A stretch of DNA of 64,000 bases from Bacillus solitudinis (GCF_002797395.1 NZ_KZ454943.1:921325-985324), one strand, 5' to 3'; shown: positions 39,171 through 51,540, counted from the first letter of the stretch. A program made the numbers and translations. Notes: a model not told the origin generated them from the letters alone.

Positions 39171-40256
39171 TTACACCGTTACTTTTGCAAGTACCTCAAG
39201 TAATTTATCAGTCATTTCATCCGTTGACAGAGACTTTTCTCCTTCACGAGCTAAGTCAGCTGTTCGGTAACCTTCACTTAAAACTGTATCAAGTGCCTGT
39301 TGTACGGCATCTGCTTCTTTTTCTAAAGAAAACTCATACTTTAACATCATCCCAATGGAAGCAATTGTTGCCAATGGGTTTGCAAGACCTTTTCCGGCAA
39401 TATCAGGGGCTGATCCATGAATTGGCTCATATAACCCAGGACCACCATCACTTAAACTCGATGAAGGAAGCATTCCAAGTGAACCTGTTAGCATTGAAGC
39501 TTCATCACTTAAAATGTCGCCAAACATATTTTCCGTAACCATTACATCAAATTGACGGGGGTTACGAATAAGTTGCATAGCTGCATTATCGACGAGCATA
39601 TGCTCAAGTTCAACCTGCGGGAAATCCTTAGCTATTTCAATAGCAACTTCACGCCAAACTCGACTAGATTCAAGAACATTTGCTTTATCTACTGACGTCA
39701 CTTTTCCCCGACGGACCGCAGCAAGTTCAAATCCTTTTCGAACAATACGCTCAATCTCAGAACGAGTATAAGTTAACGTATCAACAACAACCTCTTCACC
39801 ATTTTGCTGGCGTCTTTCGCGAGGTTCACCAAAATATATGCCGCCTGTTAATTCGCGCACAATTAATAAATCTACACCTTTGATAACTTCTTCCTTTAAT
39901 GTAGAAGCTTCTGATAAGCTTTCATACACTGTAACTGGTCGTAAATTTGCAAAAAGTTGAAGAGCTTTACGAATACCGAGTAATCCTTTTTCAGGACGTA
40001 GATGCCCCGGAAGTGTATCCCACTTCGGTCCCCCAACTGCACCTAAGAGAATCGCATCGCTCTGCTTACAGATTTCAACGGTCGCTTCAGGTAATGGTGT
40101 GTTTTCTTCATCAATCGCTACGCCACCTATTTTGCCGTAGGTGTATGTAAACTCATGATTAAATATTCGACCAATTTCATTAAGAACTCGAATCCCTGCG
40201 CTTACAACTTCTGGGCCAATCCCATCACCAGGGAGAACTGCTATGTTCTTTTTCAT
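39171..40256 (-). CDS. leuB: 3-isopropylmalate dehydrogenase LeuB
   Basis: 361-aa NAD-dependent oxidative decarboxylase of leucine synthesis. N-terminal [10 protein letters not shown] and the metal/substrate segment DNAAMQL with [14 protein letters not shown] are intact. NAD-specific residues near [15 protein letters not shown] follow. RBS AGGGGGAG; 12 bp after leuA. Confidence 0.97.
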   Translation of the reverse strand: MKKNIAVLPGDGIGPEVVSAGIRVLNEIGRIFNHEFTYTYGKIGGVAIDEENTPLPEATVEICKQSDAILLGAVGGPKWDTLPGHLRPEKGLLGIRKALQLFANLRPVTVYESLSEASTLKEEVIKGVDLLIVRELTGGIYFGEPRERRQQNGEEVVVDTLTYTRSEIERIVRKGFELAAVRRGKVTSVDKANVLESSRVWREVAIEIAKDFPQVELEHMLVDNAAMQLIRNPRQFDVMVTENMFGDILSDEASMLTGSLGMLPSSSLSDGGPGLYEPIHGSAPDIAGKGLANPLATIASIGMMLKYEFSLEKEADAVQQALDTVLSEGYRTADLAREGEKSLSTDEMTDKLLEVLAKVTV

Positions 40257-40268
40257 TTTCCACTCCCC

Positions 40269-41816
40269 CTAAATGTTGACGTGCTTTGTACGTTCAATGT
40301 TGTATTTCTTGCGATTAATCGTTCTGTTTACTGCGTTTATATACGCTTTTGCTGAAGCTTCTAAAACATCATGTGCTGTCCCACGACCTGTGGATTCAAT
40401 TCCATCATATTTCACTTTGACAAATACTTCTGCTAAAGCGTCACGACCCGCACTAATTGATTGAATACGATAATCTTCTAATACAATTGGAGCATCAACA
40501 ATTCGTTCAAGTGTATTATAAATTGCTTCTACACTTCCTGAACCCGTTGCCGCTTCCTGAATAATTTCTTGAGAAGGTATTTTCATGGTGACTGTCGCTG
40601 TGGGAATATTGTTCGTTCCATAATTAACTTGAAGGGATTCAAGTTCATAATAGGAAACGGCATCTCCTAGCGTTGCTTCTGTCATAAGAGCAAATAAGTC
40701 ATCCTCTGTGATATCCTTCTTTTTGTCCGCTAAATCTTTAAACGCCTTGAAAATCCGCTCCAGTTGTTCATCATTCCCAGCGAATCCAAGCTCAACTAAT
40801 TTATCTTTAAAAGCATGCCGCCCCGAATGTTTACCAAGGACCATGCGATTTGAAGAAACACCTACAAGCTCCGGAGTAATGATTTCGTAAGTTTCTTTAT
40901 TCTTTAACACACCGTCTTGGTGAATACCAGATTCATGTGCAAAAGCGTTTAACCCAACAACTGCCTTATTATTCGGAACAACCATTCCTGTAAGCTTACT
41001 TACGAGTGAACTTGTTCTCTTAATTTCTTTAAGCGTTAACCCTGTATCCGCTTTATAGTAGTCATTACGGATAGTAAGAGCAACTGCGATTTCTTCTAAA
41101 GCCGCATTACCTGCACGCTCACCGATTCCATTCATTGTACACTCGACCTGACCTGCACCATTTTGAATGGCTGCTAACGAATTGGCAACCGCCATCCCTA
41201 AATCATCATGGTTATGTGTTGATAAAATTGCTTTATGAATATTAGGAACATGTTCCGTTACATAACGGAACATGTTACCAATTTCATGAGGCGTTGTAAA
41301 TCCAACAGTATCGGGTAGATTAATCACAGTTGCACCAGCATCAATGACTGCCTCAATAATCCTTGCTAAAAATGGTAGCTCTGTACGACTTGCATCCTCT
41401 GCGGACCATTGAACTTGTGGAAATTTGGCAGCTGAACGTTTGACCGCTGCAACCGCCGCCTCGACTACTTCATTTGATGTCATCCGAAGCTTATATTCCA
41501 TATGAATAGGAGATGTTGCAATAAACACGTGAATTCTTGGCTCAGCACTACCTTTTAACGCTTCCCAGGCTGTGTCAATATCACTATGAACTGATCGGGC
41601 TAATCCCGTAACAGAACAGTTTTTAATCGTGTCAGCAATAGCTTTCACTGAATTAAAATCACCTTTTGAAGAGGCTGGAAAACCAGCCTCCATAATATCA
41701 ACGCCAAGTCGTTCAAGTTGCTTGGCAATCTCCATTTTTTCTTCAAAGTTCAGGTTAACGCCAGCAGATTGTTCACCATCGCGTAACGTCGTGTCGAAGA
41801 CGTTAATTTTTCGCAC
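40269..41816 (-). CDS. leuA: 2-isopropylmalate synthase LeuA
   Basis: 515-aa enzyme that condenses 2-ketoisovalerate and acetyl-CoA. The catalytic TIM barrel has [10 protein letters not shown] at the N-terminus and the HNHDD metal-binding motif near residue 200. A C-terminal regulatory domain ([17 protein letters not shown]) gives leucine feedback in the family. GTG start codon with AAGGAGTGG 7-10 nt upstream. Confidence 0.97.
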   Translation of the reverse strand: MRKINVFDTTLRDGEQSAGVNLNFEEKMEIAKQLERLGVDIMEAGFPASSKGDFNSVKAIADTIKNCSVTGLARSVHSDIDTAWEALKGSAEPRIHVFIATSPIHMEYKLRMTSNEVVEAAVAAVKRSAAKFPQVQWSAEDASRTELPFLARIIEAVIDAGATVINLPDTVGFTTPHEIGNMFRYVTEHVPNIHKAILSTHNHDDLGMAVANSLAAIQNGAGQVECTMNGIGERAGNAALEEIAVALTIRNDYYKADTGLTLKEIKRTSSLVSKLTGMVVPNNKAVVGLNAFAHESGIHQDGVLKNKETYEIITPELVGVSSNRMVLGKHSGRHAFKDKLVELGFAGNDEQLERIFKAFKDLADKKKDITEDDLFALMTEATLGDAVSYYELESLQVNYGTNNIPTATVTMKIPSQEIIQEAATGSGSVEAIYNTLERIVDAPIVLEDYRIQSISAGRDALAEVFVKVKYDGIESTGRGTAHDVLEASAKAYINAVNRTINRKKYNIERTKHVNI

Positions 41817-41829
41817 TACCGACCACTCC

Positions 41830-42879
<1,050 letters not shown>

Positions 42880-42891
42880 TTAAATTAAAAT

Positions 42892-43416
42892 TTAGTTAAT
42901 GAGGCTTAAACGATATGGATCGTTAAGTGCCTTTTTGTTACCACGATTAAAGGCTGTTATACCTGTACGTGCCAATTCTTTAATGCCATAAGGGCGTAAT
43001 AAATCAATAAACGCCTCGACCTTTGGTTGATCACCAGTTATTTGAATTGTCATACTCTCGCGCCCCACATCAAGTGTGGAGGCGCGGAATGTATTAACAA
43101 GAGCAGCAACCTCACCACGTTGCTGTGGAGTCACCACGATTTTAATCAGAGCTAACTCTCTTGCAACAATGGACTCATCGGTAATATCCTTTACTTTTAA
43201 AACATCGACTTGCTTATTTAATTGCTTTGTTACCTGTTCGATGTTTTCCATACTATCAACAAGGACAACAAATGTCATCCTTGAGATAGCTGGATTTTCA
43301 GTAACACCTACTGTAATGCTTTCAATATTAAAATGTCTTCTTGCAAATAATCCTGTAATTCGATTAAGAACACCAGCCGTATTATTAACGAGCGCGGTAA
43401 TTGTTCGCTTCATCAT
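42892..43416 (-). CDS. ilvH: Acetolactate synthase small subunit IlvH
   Basis: 174-aa regulatory subunit. The N-terminal ACT domain ([21 protein letters not shown], about 3-75) binds valine in the family, and a C-terminal domain follows to KPYGI-type [15 protein letters not shown] at 43416 overlaps the ilvB stop in ATGA. The C-terminal tail after about 160 is slightly different from the B. subtilis one. Confidence 0.95.
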   Translation of the reverse strand: MMKRTITALVNNTAGVLNRITGLFARRHFNIESITVGVTENPAISRMTFVVLVDSMENIEQVTKQLNKQVDVLKVKDITDESIVARELALIKIVVTPQQRGEVAALVNTFRASTLDVGRESMTIQITGDQPKVEAFIDLLRPYGIKELARTGITAFNRGNKKALNDPYRLSLIN

Positions 43417-45137
43417 GGCTTAATCCCCTCCATTTGATGATGCCCTTTACCTGGAGCAATCATCGGATACACATTCTCTTCTTTTGCAACACGGAAGTCC
43501 ATAAGAACCGGACCAGGATGTGCAAGCATTTCCTTCAATGCTGAACGAACCTCTGAAAGCTTTTCAACTTTCATTCCTTTTATGTCATAAGCATCAGCTA
43601 GTTTAACAAAGTTTGGCTGAATCGGGAACAAAGAGTTTGAATAGCGTTCTCCATGGAATAATTGTTGCCACTGACGTACCATACCAAGCGATGCGTTGTT
43701 TACAATGACAATTTTCACTGGAAGATTTAACTCTTGAAGAATTGATAATTCCTGTGCCGTCATTTGGAATCCTGCATCACCAATAACCGCAACTACCGGT
43801 GTCTCTGGTTCTGCAAACTGTGCACCGATGGCTGCTGGGAAACCAAAGCCCATCGTACCAAGTCCACCTGAAGTTACCCAACGGTGTGGTTTATTAAATT
43901 TATAAAATTGAGCTGACCACATTTGATGCTGACCTACATCAGTTGTAACGATGGCTTCACCTTTTGTTTCTTCATATATCATTTTGATTAGATGCTGAGG
44001 CTTAATTGTCTCGCCATCCTCTTGATACCACAATGGATACTCAGTCTTCATCGCCTTGAGTTCGGCTCTCCATGCTGCATTATCACCTGGTTGACCATTT
44101 TCCGCAATTAACATTTCTAATGCTTTTTTCGCATCGCCAACGACTGGTATTTCCGTTTTAACATTTTTCCCGATTTCAGCAGGATCAATATCAATATGAA
44201 CCACTTTGGCATATGGAGAAAAGTGAGCAAGGTTTCCAGTTAAACGGTCATCAAAACGAGCACCAATACTAATTAATAAGTCAGAATCGTGTAAAGCCAT
44301 GTTTGCTGAATACGTTCCGTGCATACCACCCATACCGAGGTGGAGTTCATGTTCACCCGGGAAGCCACCTAAGCCTAGAAGAGTATTTACAAGCGGAATT
44401 TGTTGTTGCTCAACATACTTAGCAAGTTCTTCAGATGCTCTTGCGTGTAGTACACCAGCCCCAGCTAAAATTACCGGCTTTTTCGCTTCTGTAACAGCTT
44501 CGACTACTTTCCGAATTTGTAATTTGTTTGGAACCACTGTAGGTTGATATCCTGGTAAGTCGACTTCTTTATCATAACTAAACATTCCTGTTTCAAGTGA
44601 AATGTCTTTGGGTAAATCAATAACAACGGGACCTGGTCTACCAGTTGTCGCAATATGAAAGGCTTCTTTTACAATTCTTGGAAGTTCTTCTACTGAACGG
44701 ACTTGATAGTTATGCTTTGTAATTGGCATCGTGATTCCGAGAATATCAGCCTCTTGGAATGCATCTGTACCAATGACAGTTGTGGCTACTTGACCCGTGA
44801 TTACCACGAGTGGTAACGAATCAATCATGGCATCTGCGATACCTGTAATAACATTCGTTGCACCAGGACCTGATGTAACGATACATACCCCAGGTTTCCC
44901 TGAAACTCGAGCGTAACCTTCTGCTGCGTGAATAGCACCTTGTTCATGGCGAGCTAAAATGTGACGAACACCCATTTTGTAGATTTCATCGTACGTAGGT
45001 AAAATTGCTCCGCCGGGATAACCAAAAATGACTTCGACACCCTCATGAGCAAGCGCCTCTAGTAACATACCCGAACCTGTTAATTCTTTTGTTGGTTCAC
45101 TCGTCTGCTGCTCTTTGTTTCTCACTTTTGCATTCAT
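43413..45137 (-). CDS. ilvB: Acetolactate synthase large subunit IlvB
   Basis: 574-aa TPP- and FAD-dependent catalytic subunit. Catalytic Glu lies in [16 protein letters not shown]. The TPP motif GDAGFQM with downstream VNNASLG is intact, and the FAD region includes [24 protein letters not shown]. First gene behind the leucine T-box. Confidence 0.97.
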   Translation of the reverse strand: MNAKVRNKEQQTSEPTKELTGSGMLLEALAHEGVEVIFGYPGGAILPTYDEIYKMGVRHILARHEQGAIHAAEGYARVSGKPGVCIVTSGPGATNVITGIADAMIDSLPLVVITGQVATTVIGTDAFQEADILGITMPITKHNYQVRSVEELPRIVKEAFHIATTGRPGPVVIDLPKDISLETGMFSYDKEVDLPGYQPTVVPNKLQIRKVVEAVTEAKKPVILAGAGVLHARASEELAKYVEQQQIPLVNTLLGLGGFPGEHELHLGMGGMHGTYSANMALHDSDLLISIGARFDDRLTGNLAHFSPYAKVVHIDIDPAEIGKNVKTEIPVVGDAKKALEMLIAENGQPGDNAAWRAELKAMKTEYPLWYQEDGETIKPQHLIKMIYEETKGEAIVTTDVGQHQMWSAQFYKFNKPHRWVTSGGLGTMGFGFPAAIGAQFAEPETPVVAVIGDAGFQMTAQELSILQELNLPVKIVIVNNASLGMVRQWQQLFHGERYSNSLFPIQPNFVKLADAYDIKGMKVEKLSEVRSALKEMLAHPGPVLMDFRVAKEENVYPMIAPGKGHHQMEGIKP

Positions 45138-45214
45138 CCTCTTTTCCTCCTTACAAAATCGTCTTAATTATAGGCCATCCACAACAATTTGAACCTGTCT
45201 TCAAAAATACAAAC

Positions 45215-45500
45215 AAAAAAATCTTCCCACCCCATAGGAAGCCGCGTTGGCGACTGAAGGGGTGAAAAGATTCTTTCCACGGTACCACCCTTATTCATCG
45301 AACAAAAAAGCATTCGATCTTACGGATAAGCTTTTGCTTATCACATTTTGGTAACGAGTGCTGTGTACACTCGACCAGCCTTAATAGAATGAATCGTTCA
45401 GGCTGATACTCAGAGGTGAGCTTCCCTACCTTAGCAACACCGTATCTCAGCAATTACGGCTCTCTGTTGATGCCTCAAATAAGTACTTTTCCTCTTCAAC
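45215..45500 (-). promoter_or_regulatory. T-box riboswitch (leucine) of ilvB operon
   Basis: Minus strand T-box GGGTGGTACCGTGG around 45278-45290, Stem I with AACAGAGAG and specifier CTC (Leu) in GAAGCTCACC near 45418. The long terminator (AATCTT..CACCCC with GGGGTGGGAAGATT) ends in seven T at 45215-45273. It begins only about 10 bp behind the ilvD stop. Uncharged tRNA-Leu would permit expression of ilvBHC-leuABCD. Confidence 0.93.
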
Positions 45501-45510
45501 GTTTTATCTA

Positions 45511-47178
45511 TTAGATTTTCATAACCCCACCAGTATTAGCAGATGTTACGAGTTTTGAATAACGAGCAAGATATCCTTTTTTGACTTTAGGTTCAGGTTC
45601 TACCCAGTTCTCCTTGCGCGCTGCATGAGTTTCCTCTGTAACGAGCCACTCAATTGAACGATTTGTAAGGTCGATACGAATCTTATCGCCATTTTCTACA
45701 AAAGCGATAGGCCCACCTTCTGCAGCTTCAGGTGAGATATGACCGATTGAAATTCCTCTAGATGCTCCTGAGAAACGTCCGTCTGTAATAAGTGCTACCT
45801 TTGTACCAAGACCTCTACCAGCAATTGCTGAAGTAGGAGCAAGCATCTCTGGCATTCCTGGGCCACCTTTTGGACCTTCATAGCGAATAACCACAACATG
45901 ACCTGCTTTTACAAGACCATCATCAATTCCTTTTTGTGCTTCTTCTTGTGATTCAAAGACGATAGCTTCACCTTCGAATACTTTTATTGAAGGGTCAACA
46001 GCTCCAACCTTGATAACACTCCCATCTGGTGCAAGGTTACCAAACAGAACAGAAAGTCCACCTACTGGGCTATATGGATTATCTTTACGTCGAATAACAT
46101 CATCATTTAAAATCTCAAAATCCTTGACGGTTTCATATATAGTTTTACCACTAATCGTGATACGTTCTGGATGAATAGCACCTTCAATAGAACAAAGTTC
46201 TTTAATGATTGCACTTACTCCACCGGCTTTGTGTACATCATCCATCGAGTAGTCAGAAGCTGGACTAATTTTAGATAAGTACGGAACTCGTTCCGCAACT
46301 TCATTTATTCGATTTAAATCATAATCAATCTCTGCTTCATATGCAATAGCTAGTGTGTGTAAAACAGTATTAGTTGAACCACCCATAGCCATATCTAATG
46401 CAAATGCATCATCAATTGTGTCTTTTGTAACTATATCACGTGGACGTATATCTTTTTCAATAAGGGTCATAAGGTGTTTTGCAGCGTCTTTAATAAGCTG
46501 ATGACGTCCTTCTGATGTCGCAACAAGTGTACCATTTCCGGGTAATGCAAGTCCAAGCATTTCCATTAATGAGTTCATAGAATTTGCAGTGAACATTCCA
46601 GAACATGATCCACAGGTTGGACAAGCTGATTGCTCAATTTCTAAAAGCTCTTCTCTTGTCATTTTCCCTGAACCAACAGCTCCTACTCCTTCGAAAACTG
46701 AAACGAGCGAAAGACTTTTCCCATCTTTAGTACGTCCAGCTTCCATCGGGCCCCCTGAAACAAATACTGCAGGCACATTCGTGCGAACAGCCGCCATCAA
46801 CATTCCTGGTGTGATTTTGTCACAGTTCGGAATATAAAAGACACCATCAAACCAGTGTGCATTTATAACAGTTTCAGCTGCATCACAGATGATTTCTCGA
46901 CTTGGTAAGGAATAGCGCATACCAATATGACCCATTGCAATACCATCATCGACTCCGATTGTATTAAATTCAAAAGGTATCCCGCCAGCTTCACGGATAG
47001 CTTCTTTTGCTACTTCTGCAAATTTATTCAGGTGCATATGACCTGGAATAATGTCGATATATGAATTACAAACGCCAATGAACGGTTTGTCCATATCCTC
47101 TTCTTTTACTCCAGCCGCACGAAGTAAGCTTCGATGTGGCGCACGGTCAATCCCCTTTTTAATCATATTACTTCTCAT
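45511..47178 (-). CDS. ilvD: Dihydroxy-acid dehydratase IlvD
   Basis: 555-aa Fe-S dehydratase, third step of valine/isoleucine synthesis. Cluster Cys residues are in PNCDKITPG and [18 protein letters not shown]-terminal [14 protein letters not shown] and the final SANTGG segment are typical. It lies upstream of the T-box rather than within its regulon and needs its own promoter. Confidence 0.97.
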   Translation of the reverse strand: MRSNMIKKGIDRAPHRSLLRAAGVKEEDMDKPFIGVCNSYIDIIPGHMHLNKFAEVAKEAIREAGGIPFEFNTIGVDDGIAMGHIGMRYSLPSREIICDAAETVINAHWFDGVFYIPNCDKITPGMLMAAVRTNVPAVFVSGGPMEAGRTKDGKSLSLVSVFEGVGAVGSGKMTREELLEIEQSACPTCGSCSGMFTANSMNSLMEMLGLALPGNGTLVATSEGRHQLIKDAAKHLMTLIEKDIRPRDIVTKDTIDDAFALDMAMGGSTNTVLHTLAIAYEAEIDYDLNRINEVAERVPYLSKISPASDYSMDDVHKAGGVSAIIKELCSIEGAIHPERITISGKTIYETVKDFEILNDDVIRRKDNPYSPVGGLSVLFGNLAPDGSVIKVGAVDPSIKVFEGEAIVFESQEEAQKGIDDGLVKAGHVVVIRYEGPKGGPGMPEMLAPTSAIAGRGLGTKVALITDGRFSGASRGISIGHISPEAAEGGPIAFVENGDKIRIDLTNRSIEWLVTEETHAARKENWVEPEPKVKKGYLARYSKLVTSANTGGVMKI

Positions 47179-47580
47179 CGAATCTCTCCCAGTCTTGTTA
47201 CTTTTTATCTAAAACTTCTGTTTTGTAATTATATCAATATAATAATGAAGAGCTTGAAAAAATAGTTTCTCTAAATATCATAAAGTGAAAGCTTTCATTT
47301 TTCAATATAATCTTTAAAAGGGGGATTATTACCAACCAATTTTTCTATAACAGCTAGTAAATCCGGCAAGAAAATTGTCAAATCTTCTTTCATGTTTGAA
47401 CTATATGTTACGCTCATTCAGTTATTTGGTCAACCACTTTCGAAAAAATAATTAGACTATTTAGACATGCATTTATTGTATGCGCTTTCTTTACATTTCA
47501 TTTAGATAAAATTATTTTTATTCCTTTTTTTCTCATATTAAATACAAAATTGGTAAAGCTTTTAACTAGGTGATGATTTG
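47179..47580. other. ilvD upstream region (divergent gap)
   Basis: About 400 bp, AT-rich, between ilvD and the plus-strand small gene. A perfect 12-bp palindrome TGAAAGCTTTCA (47286-47297) lies about 110 bp before ilvD and may be an operator; its GC centre, rather than CG, makes it an imperfect cre. No T-box or clear CodY box was seen. Confidence 0.4.
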
Positions 47581-47985
47581 ATGATAAATATTCGGACATA
47601 TTTACGCTCTATCTCTTTTAAAGGGAGATTCCCATTTCTTCAAATTTATCCGAAGAAGCGGGCCTCTCTTGTTCTGGTTAAGGATAACTGGAATGACTGT
47701 AAAACTGAAGCAGAGTTTATACTTTATCAGCAATTACGTTCAGGAAACCTTTACCCAACTCCGGATTACTCTGTTGGAGGATGCCATGTAAACGTGGCTC
47801 TTATTCCTTATCGTCTTGCTCTAATCGAGAAACAAACTCTCGATGAACAAAAGAGAATTTCTCGAGCATTGAGAAAAGAAAAATGGCGTGTTTTATTTTA
47901 CGATGTAAATCACTTAACCAGTGATAATTTGTCCTACTTACAAATGGTTCAGCAGCAAACGAAACAAATGAAAAGCCGAGCATAA
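47581..47985 (+). CDS. Small protein, DUF559/Vsr-like nuclease fold, probably degenerate
   Basis: 134-aa protein with RBS AGGTGAT 6 nt before ATG 47581. The middle to C-terminal part follows the DUF559/Vsr layout: KTEAEFILYQQLRSG helix, then a beta-hairpin (YSVGGCHVNVALIPYRLALIEK), then RISRALRKEKWRVLFYDVNHL. In active members the hairpin reads VDF...IELDG; here Asp is Asn and the second acidic pair is lost, so catalysis is doubtful. Family call is by pattern only. Basic pI suggests nucleic-acid binding. Role unknown. Confidence 0.65.
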   Translation: MINIRTYLRSISFKGRFPFLQIYPKKRASLVLVKDNWNDCKTEAEFILYQQLRSGNLYPTPDYSVGGCHVNVALIPYRLALIEKQTLDEQKRISRALRKEKWRVLFYDVNHLTSDNLSYLQMVQQQTKQMKSRA

Positions 47986-47996
47986 TTTGCTCGGCT
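47974..47996 (+). terminator. Hairpin behind the small plus-strand gene
   Basis: Stem AGCCGAGCA/TGCTCGGCT overlaps the stop codon. No clear T run follows; probable weak terminator. Confidence 0.55.
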
Positions 47997-48005
47997 TGAT
48001 TGCAA

Positions 48006-48033
48006 TAAAAAGCATCTCCACGGGGAGACGCTT
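48006..48033 (-). terminator. tRNA operon terminator
   Basis: Minus strand AGCGTCTCC/GGAGATGCT (one G-U) with a 4-nt loop and TTTT after it, downstream of tRNA-Arg. Confidence 0.8.
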
Positions 48034-48067
48034 TCCTTATGTATGTTTTTAACTTGTAAGTCTTTTT

Positions 48068-48144
<77 letters not shown>

Positions 48145-48147
48145 AAA

Positions 48148-48218
48148 AGCGGGTGATGAGAATCGAACTCACATCATCAGCTTGGAAGGCTGAGGTTTTA
48201 CCACTAAACTACACCCGC
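48148..48218 (-). tRNA. tRNA-Gly (anticodon TCC)
   Basis: 71-nt cloverleaf, CCA not encoded. Acceptor GCGGGTG/CACCCGC with discriminator T, anticodon loop CTTCCAA, T-loop GTTCGATTC. It reads GGA/GGG codons. Confidence 0.96.
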
Positions 48219-48292
48219 ATATTATATGAATTTCCAACATAGTCTTACATGTCTCTTTCAAGTAACGTTAGCGTTCCCTAGCGACGAATATA

Positions 48293-48321
48293 ATCATACC
48301 AAAATAATTATTTAATGTCAA
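48293..48321 (-). promoter_or_regulatory. Strong SigA-type promoter of the tRNA operon
   Basis: Minus strand -35 TTGACA (48316-48321), 17-bp spacer, -10 TATGAT (48293-48298) with TG extension one base before it. Near-consensus, as usual for stable RNA genes. Confidence 0.85.
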
Positions 48322-48347
48322 TGGGAATTCTATTTTTTTTATCAGGT

Positions 48348-48381
48348 CATGCCAAAAAGCCTTGTTCCTCCTTTTGGCATT
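48348..48381 (-). terminator. Hairpin behind ysnB
   Basis: Stem ATGCCAAAA/TTTTTGGCAT with about a 12-nt loop just after ysnB. It lacks an immediate T run, so termination is possible but not certain. Confidence 0.5.
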
Positions 48382-48391
48382 ATCCCAATCG

Positions 48392-48901
48392 TTATTTTTC
48401 ATACTGAGTTTTCAATTCAGTCACTTCTTCACCTTCACGTGTATAAAAACGCACTGTAATGGTTTCATCTTCTACACCACAAATACAATACGTTTGGGTT
48501 TTTGGACGTATTGGTAAGCGTAGACTACCTGGATTAATATAAACCGTTCCATTTTTTTGAAAACTTGTCGCTATGTGTGTATGACCAAAACAAACAATAT
48601 CTGCTTGTTTTTCCTCACCACGATAAGTAATCAAATCAAGACTCATTTTAACATTGTAATGATGCCCATGCGCAATATAGAACTTTACCCCCTGAACGGT
48701 TTCCTCTCTTTCTTCTGAGAAATCCGATCCAAAATCACAGTTCCCTTTAACAACAATTATATTCTTTAAAGCTGTGGATTGTTGTTCAAGCTCACTATCC
48801 CCACAGTGAAAGACAACATCCACTTCTTTTTCATGACGTTTAACTACCTCTATCACTTGTTCACTCCAACCATGACTATCACTCATAATAAGTGCTTTCA
48901 T
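48392..48901 (-). CDS. ysnB: Metallophosphoesterase YsnB (YfcE/MJ0936 type)
   Basis: 169-aa cytoplasmic phosphodiesterase-fold protein. Metal ligands are visible in SDSHG (near 7-11), HCGDSE, KGNCD, HGH and CFGHTHIA. Substrate is unknown in Bacillus. ATG at 48901 preferred over the GTG at 48904 by spacing to AGGAGG. It is the last gene of the rph-rdgB-ysnB operon. Confidence 0.9.
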   Translation of the reverse strand: MKALIMSDSHGWSEQVIEVVKRHEKEVDVVFHCGDSELEQQSTALKNIIVVKGNCDFGSDFSEEREETVQGVKFYIAHGHHYNVKMSLDLITYRGEEKQADIVCFGHTHIATSFQKNGTVYINPGSLRLPIRPKTQTYCICGVEDETITVRFYTREGEEVTELKTQYEK

Positions 48902-48920
48902 CACTGTCTCCTCCTATAGC

Positions 48921-49520
48921 CTAACCAATCCATTCATTTTTTTCTTCTAATAATTTACGAAGAGCTGCGGATCGATGGCTTAGCTTATTTTTTTCTTCTG
49001 AAGATAATTCAGCCATCGTTTTACCGATTTCAGGTAAGAACATAATTGGATCATACCCAAAACCATTGTCACCACGTGCTTCTCTTGTTATGTATCCTTC
49101 ACATATTCCTTCAAATACCTTTGTTTTAATAAGAGGATTTGCAACGGCAATTGCACAAAAAAAACGAGCATTCCGATCTGAATCCGGGATATCAATAAGC
49201 TCTTTTAACACTTTTTCATTATTTGCTACGTCATTCTTCTCCCCACCCGCATATCGAGCGGAATAAACACCGGGTCTACCATCCAAGGCATCAACAATGA
49301 GCCCTGAATCGTCCGCAATAACAGTCTGACCAAATACTTGTGAAATAGTCTCAGCTTTTTTGACTGCATTATCAGCAAATGTTTGACCATCCTCGATAAT
49401 ATCCGGAATCTCAGGATAGTCAAGTAAAGAACGGACCTTTACATTAAATTCAGAAAATAATTGAACGAACTCATTAACTTTTCCTATATTTTTAGTTGCA
49501 ATGATAATTTCATTAATCAT
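48921..49520 (-). CDS. rdgB: XTP/dITP pyrophosphatase (RdgB/HAM1 family, YsnA)
   Basis: 199-aa house-cleaning nucleotidase that hydrolyses non-canonical purine triphosphates. Motifs IIATKNIGKVNEF (substrate binding), ADDSGLIVDALDGRPGVYSARYAG and GDNGFGYDPIMFLPE are intact. ATG at 49520 is 6 nt from AAGGGTGA; rph stops inside that RBS region, so the genes are coupled. Confidence 0.95.
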   Translation of the reverse strand: MINEIIIATKNIGKVNEFVQLFSEFNVKVRSLLDYPEIPDIIEDGQTFADNAVKKAETISQVFGQTVIADDSGLIVDALDGRPGVYSARYAGGEKNDVANNEKVLKELIDIPDSDRNARFFCAIAVANPLIKTKVFEGICEGYITREARGDNGFGYDPIMFLPEIGKTMAELSSEEKNKLSHRSAALRKLLEEKNEWIG

Positions 49521-49522
49521 TT

Positions 49523-50272
49523 TCACTCACCCTTCGCTTGCATTTTACTTGTAATCTCCCCAAGCGCTTCCTTTTGGTGTTTAATTAATGATAATACACC
49601 CTTTTCCGCTAAATCAAGTAAGGCATTTAACTGACTTCGAGAAAAAGTTGCCTCTTCACCTGTACCTTGTAACTCAACAAAATCTCCTGAGCTAGTCATA
49701 ATCACATTTAAGTCCACTTCCGCAGCGGCATCTTCAATATAACAAAGATCTAAGATTTCACCATGCTCCTTGTCAACTCCGACCGAGACGGCCGCAAGAT
49801 AATCACGAATTGGCCATTCTTTTATTTTCTTTTTCTCAACTGCCTGATTCACAGCTAAAGCTAGCGCTATGAAAGCCCCAGTTACTGAAGCTGTCCTCGT
49901 GCCCCCATCTGCTTGAATAACATCACAATCAATCCAAATCGTTCGTTCGCCCAATTTCTCGAGATCAAGGATAGCACGTAAAGAACGTCCGATTAGTCGT
50001 TGAATTTCCATCGTTCGACCTGAGACCTTTCCTTTTGATGATTCACGAATATTGCGCTGTTCTGTTGCACGTGGAAGCATCGAGTATTCAGCAGTAATCC
50101 ACCCTTTGCCCTGGCCTCTCATAAACGGGGGAACTCGTTCCTCAATGCTTGCTGTACAAATCACCTTCGTCTGTCCCATTGAGATAAGAACTGACCCTTC
50201 AGGATGTGTAATAAAATTCAAATCAAGCTGAACTGGTCGTAACTCGTCCACAGCTCTACCATCTACTCTCAT
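49523..50272 (-). CDS. rph: Ribonuclease PH
   Basis: 249-aa phosphorolytic 3'-exoribonuclease that trims tRNA 3' ends. RxD motif at the start ([14 protein letters not shown]), EYSMLPRAT, and phosphate-binding [12 protein letters not shown] are intact. ATG at 50272 is 7 nt from GGAGG; the ATG at 50278 is only 1 nt from it. Rph-RdgB linkage is widely conserved. Confidence 0.95.
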   Translation of the reverse strand: MRVDGRAVDELRPVQLDLNFITHPEGSVLISMGQTKVICTASIEERVPPFMRGQGKGWITAEYSMLPRATEQRNIRESSKGKVSGRTMEIQRLIGRSLRAILDLEKLGERTIWIDCDVIQADGGTRTASVTGAFIALALAVNQAVEKKKIKEWPIRDYLAAVSVGVDKEHGEILDLCYIEDAAAEVDLNVIMTSSGDFVELQGTGEEATFSRSQLNALLDLAEKGVLSLIKHQKEALGEITSKMQAKGE

Positions 50273-50363
50273 ATCCATTCCTCCCTCAATTTACTCTTTC
50301 TCTATCTTCACACAAACTATAGGTAGCTATCCACTTTTATGCAATGTACTTATTATAGATACT

Positions 50364-50393
50364 AAAAAGGAGGAAGCTATATGCTCCTCCTTT
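50364..50393 (-). terminator. gerM terminator
   Basis: Minus strand stem AAAGGAGGA(G)C with GCTTCCTCCTTT followed by TTAG, in the gap between gerM and rph. Confidence 0.7.
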
Positions 50394-50457
50394 ACACCAT
50401 TCTTTTATTATAATAAAAAAGTATGCGTAACTCCAATTTTTTTCCTGATTCTTTGGG

Positions 50458-51540
50458 TTAATAACTACCTTTATTCACAAGACTTGGTCTTGCGACTGGT
50501 TTAGCCATTTCTCCATTTTCTTGCATAATATTACTCTCACCATTTACTTGGATAGCTACCTTCTCAATACCTTCTTGTTCTGTCAAGGTAAGTGCAAGCA
50601 TGCTCATCACTTCCTCAGATATAGCGGCACCTTGCAATTGATTTAAAATACTTTCATTAAAATTCAATGTAACAACACCATTTTCATACATAGGGTCATC
50701 AATTAATGCAACATCTTTACTAAAATCCGTAAGTAAATTTGTATGATACGAGGGGCCATTTAACAATTCCTCAACTGCAGTCTTTACTGCATCTTTACCT
50801 AAGTTTACGCGTCGAGTAACAGGAACATAGTACGTATCCTCACCATTTTGCGCTAGGAAATACAGATTAACTTCATTACTATTCACCACATCAACAACTT
50901 GGTCAGCCTCTAGATTAATTCCATTCGCACGACTGACCCCTTTACCAATCGGTGTGCCATTTACAGGCATCATCTCCTGGTCGTATCCATTTATACGAAT
51001 TTGAACTCGGTCTACATTTTCAAATTGTGTTAGTGTCCAAGTAATCGCTTGAAGAATTTGCTGTTCATTATCTGGGTTGTATTCCTTGAATTCATTCGAA
51101 AAATCAGCAATCGCTGTCCCATCTTCTAAATGTACATCAACGACCGTTCCAGCGGGGATGACCGCACGAAATCCATTCGGTAATATTTCAGTTATCGGAC
51201 CGCCTTCTACTAGGTATTCAAGCGATTGTCGTAACGTACCCTCCGTTTTTGGTAGCGATAGCGTTTGAGGGACAACAAGACCATTTGAATCAATAAGATA
51301 GATTTCGCGTTCAATCTTATCTACATTTTCTTCATCGTCTGGACCTTGCGCATCAGGGGCTTCTTCTCCCGGCAATTCCTCATTCAACTCTTCAATATCT
51401 AATGAATCTCCTTCCTCCACATAATTTACAGGAGGTGTGTCCATTTCATTCATCGCCTCATCTGAACCAAACGAGCAAGCCGTTACAGTTAGTGTAGTAA
51501 ATAACAATACAGGAATTCCTTTTATAAATACTTTGCGCAT
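50458..51540 (-). CDS. gerM: Sporulation/germination lipoprotein GerM
   Basis: 360-aa exported protein. Signal peptide with lipobox (LTVTAC, Cys near residue 22). An acidic linker (about 26-75) precedes two GerMN domains (about 80-205 and 215-345), each containing an NGF/NG-type and VxDVHLxDGxAxxDFS/VTLNFNES strand. In B. subtilis GerM contributes to engulfment and cortex formation. ATG at 51540 has AGGAGGG 6 nt upstream; the longer frame from 51588 is unlikely. Confidence 0.92.
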   Translation of the reverse strand: MRKVFIKGIPVLLFTTLTVTACSFGSDEAMNEMDTPPVNYVEEGDSLDIEELNEELPGEEAPDAQGPDDEENVDKIEREIYLIDSNGLVVPQTLSLPKTEGTLRQSLEYLVEGGPITEILPNGFRAVIPAGTVVDVHLEDGTAIADFSNEFKEYNPDNEQQILQAITWTLTQFENVDRVQIRINGYDQEMMPVNGTPIGKGVSRANGINLEADQVVDVVNSNEVNLYFLAQNGEDTYYVPVTRRVNLGKDAVKTAVEELLNGPSYHTNLLTDFSKDVALIDDPMYENGVVTLNFNESILNQLQGAAISEEVMSMLALTLTEQEGIEKVAIQVNGESNIMQENGEMAKPVARPSLVNKGSY

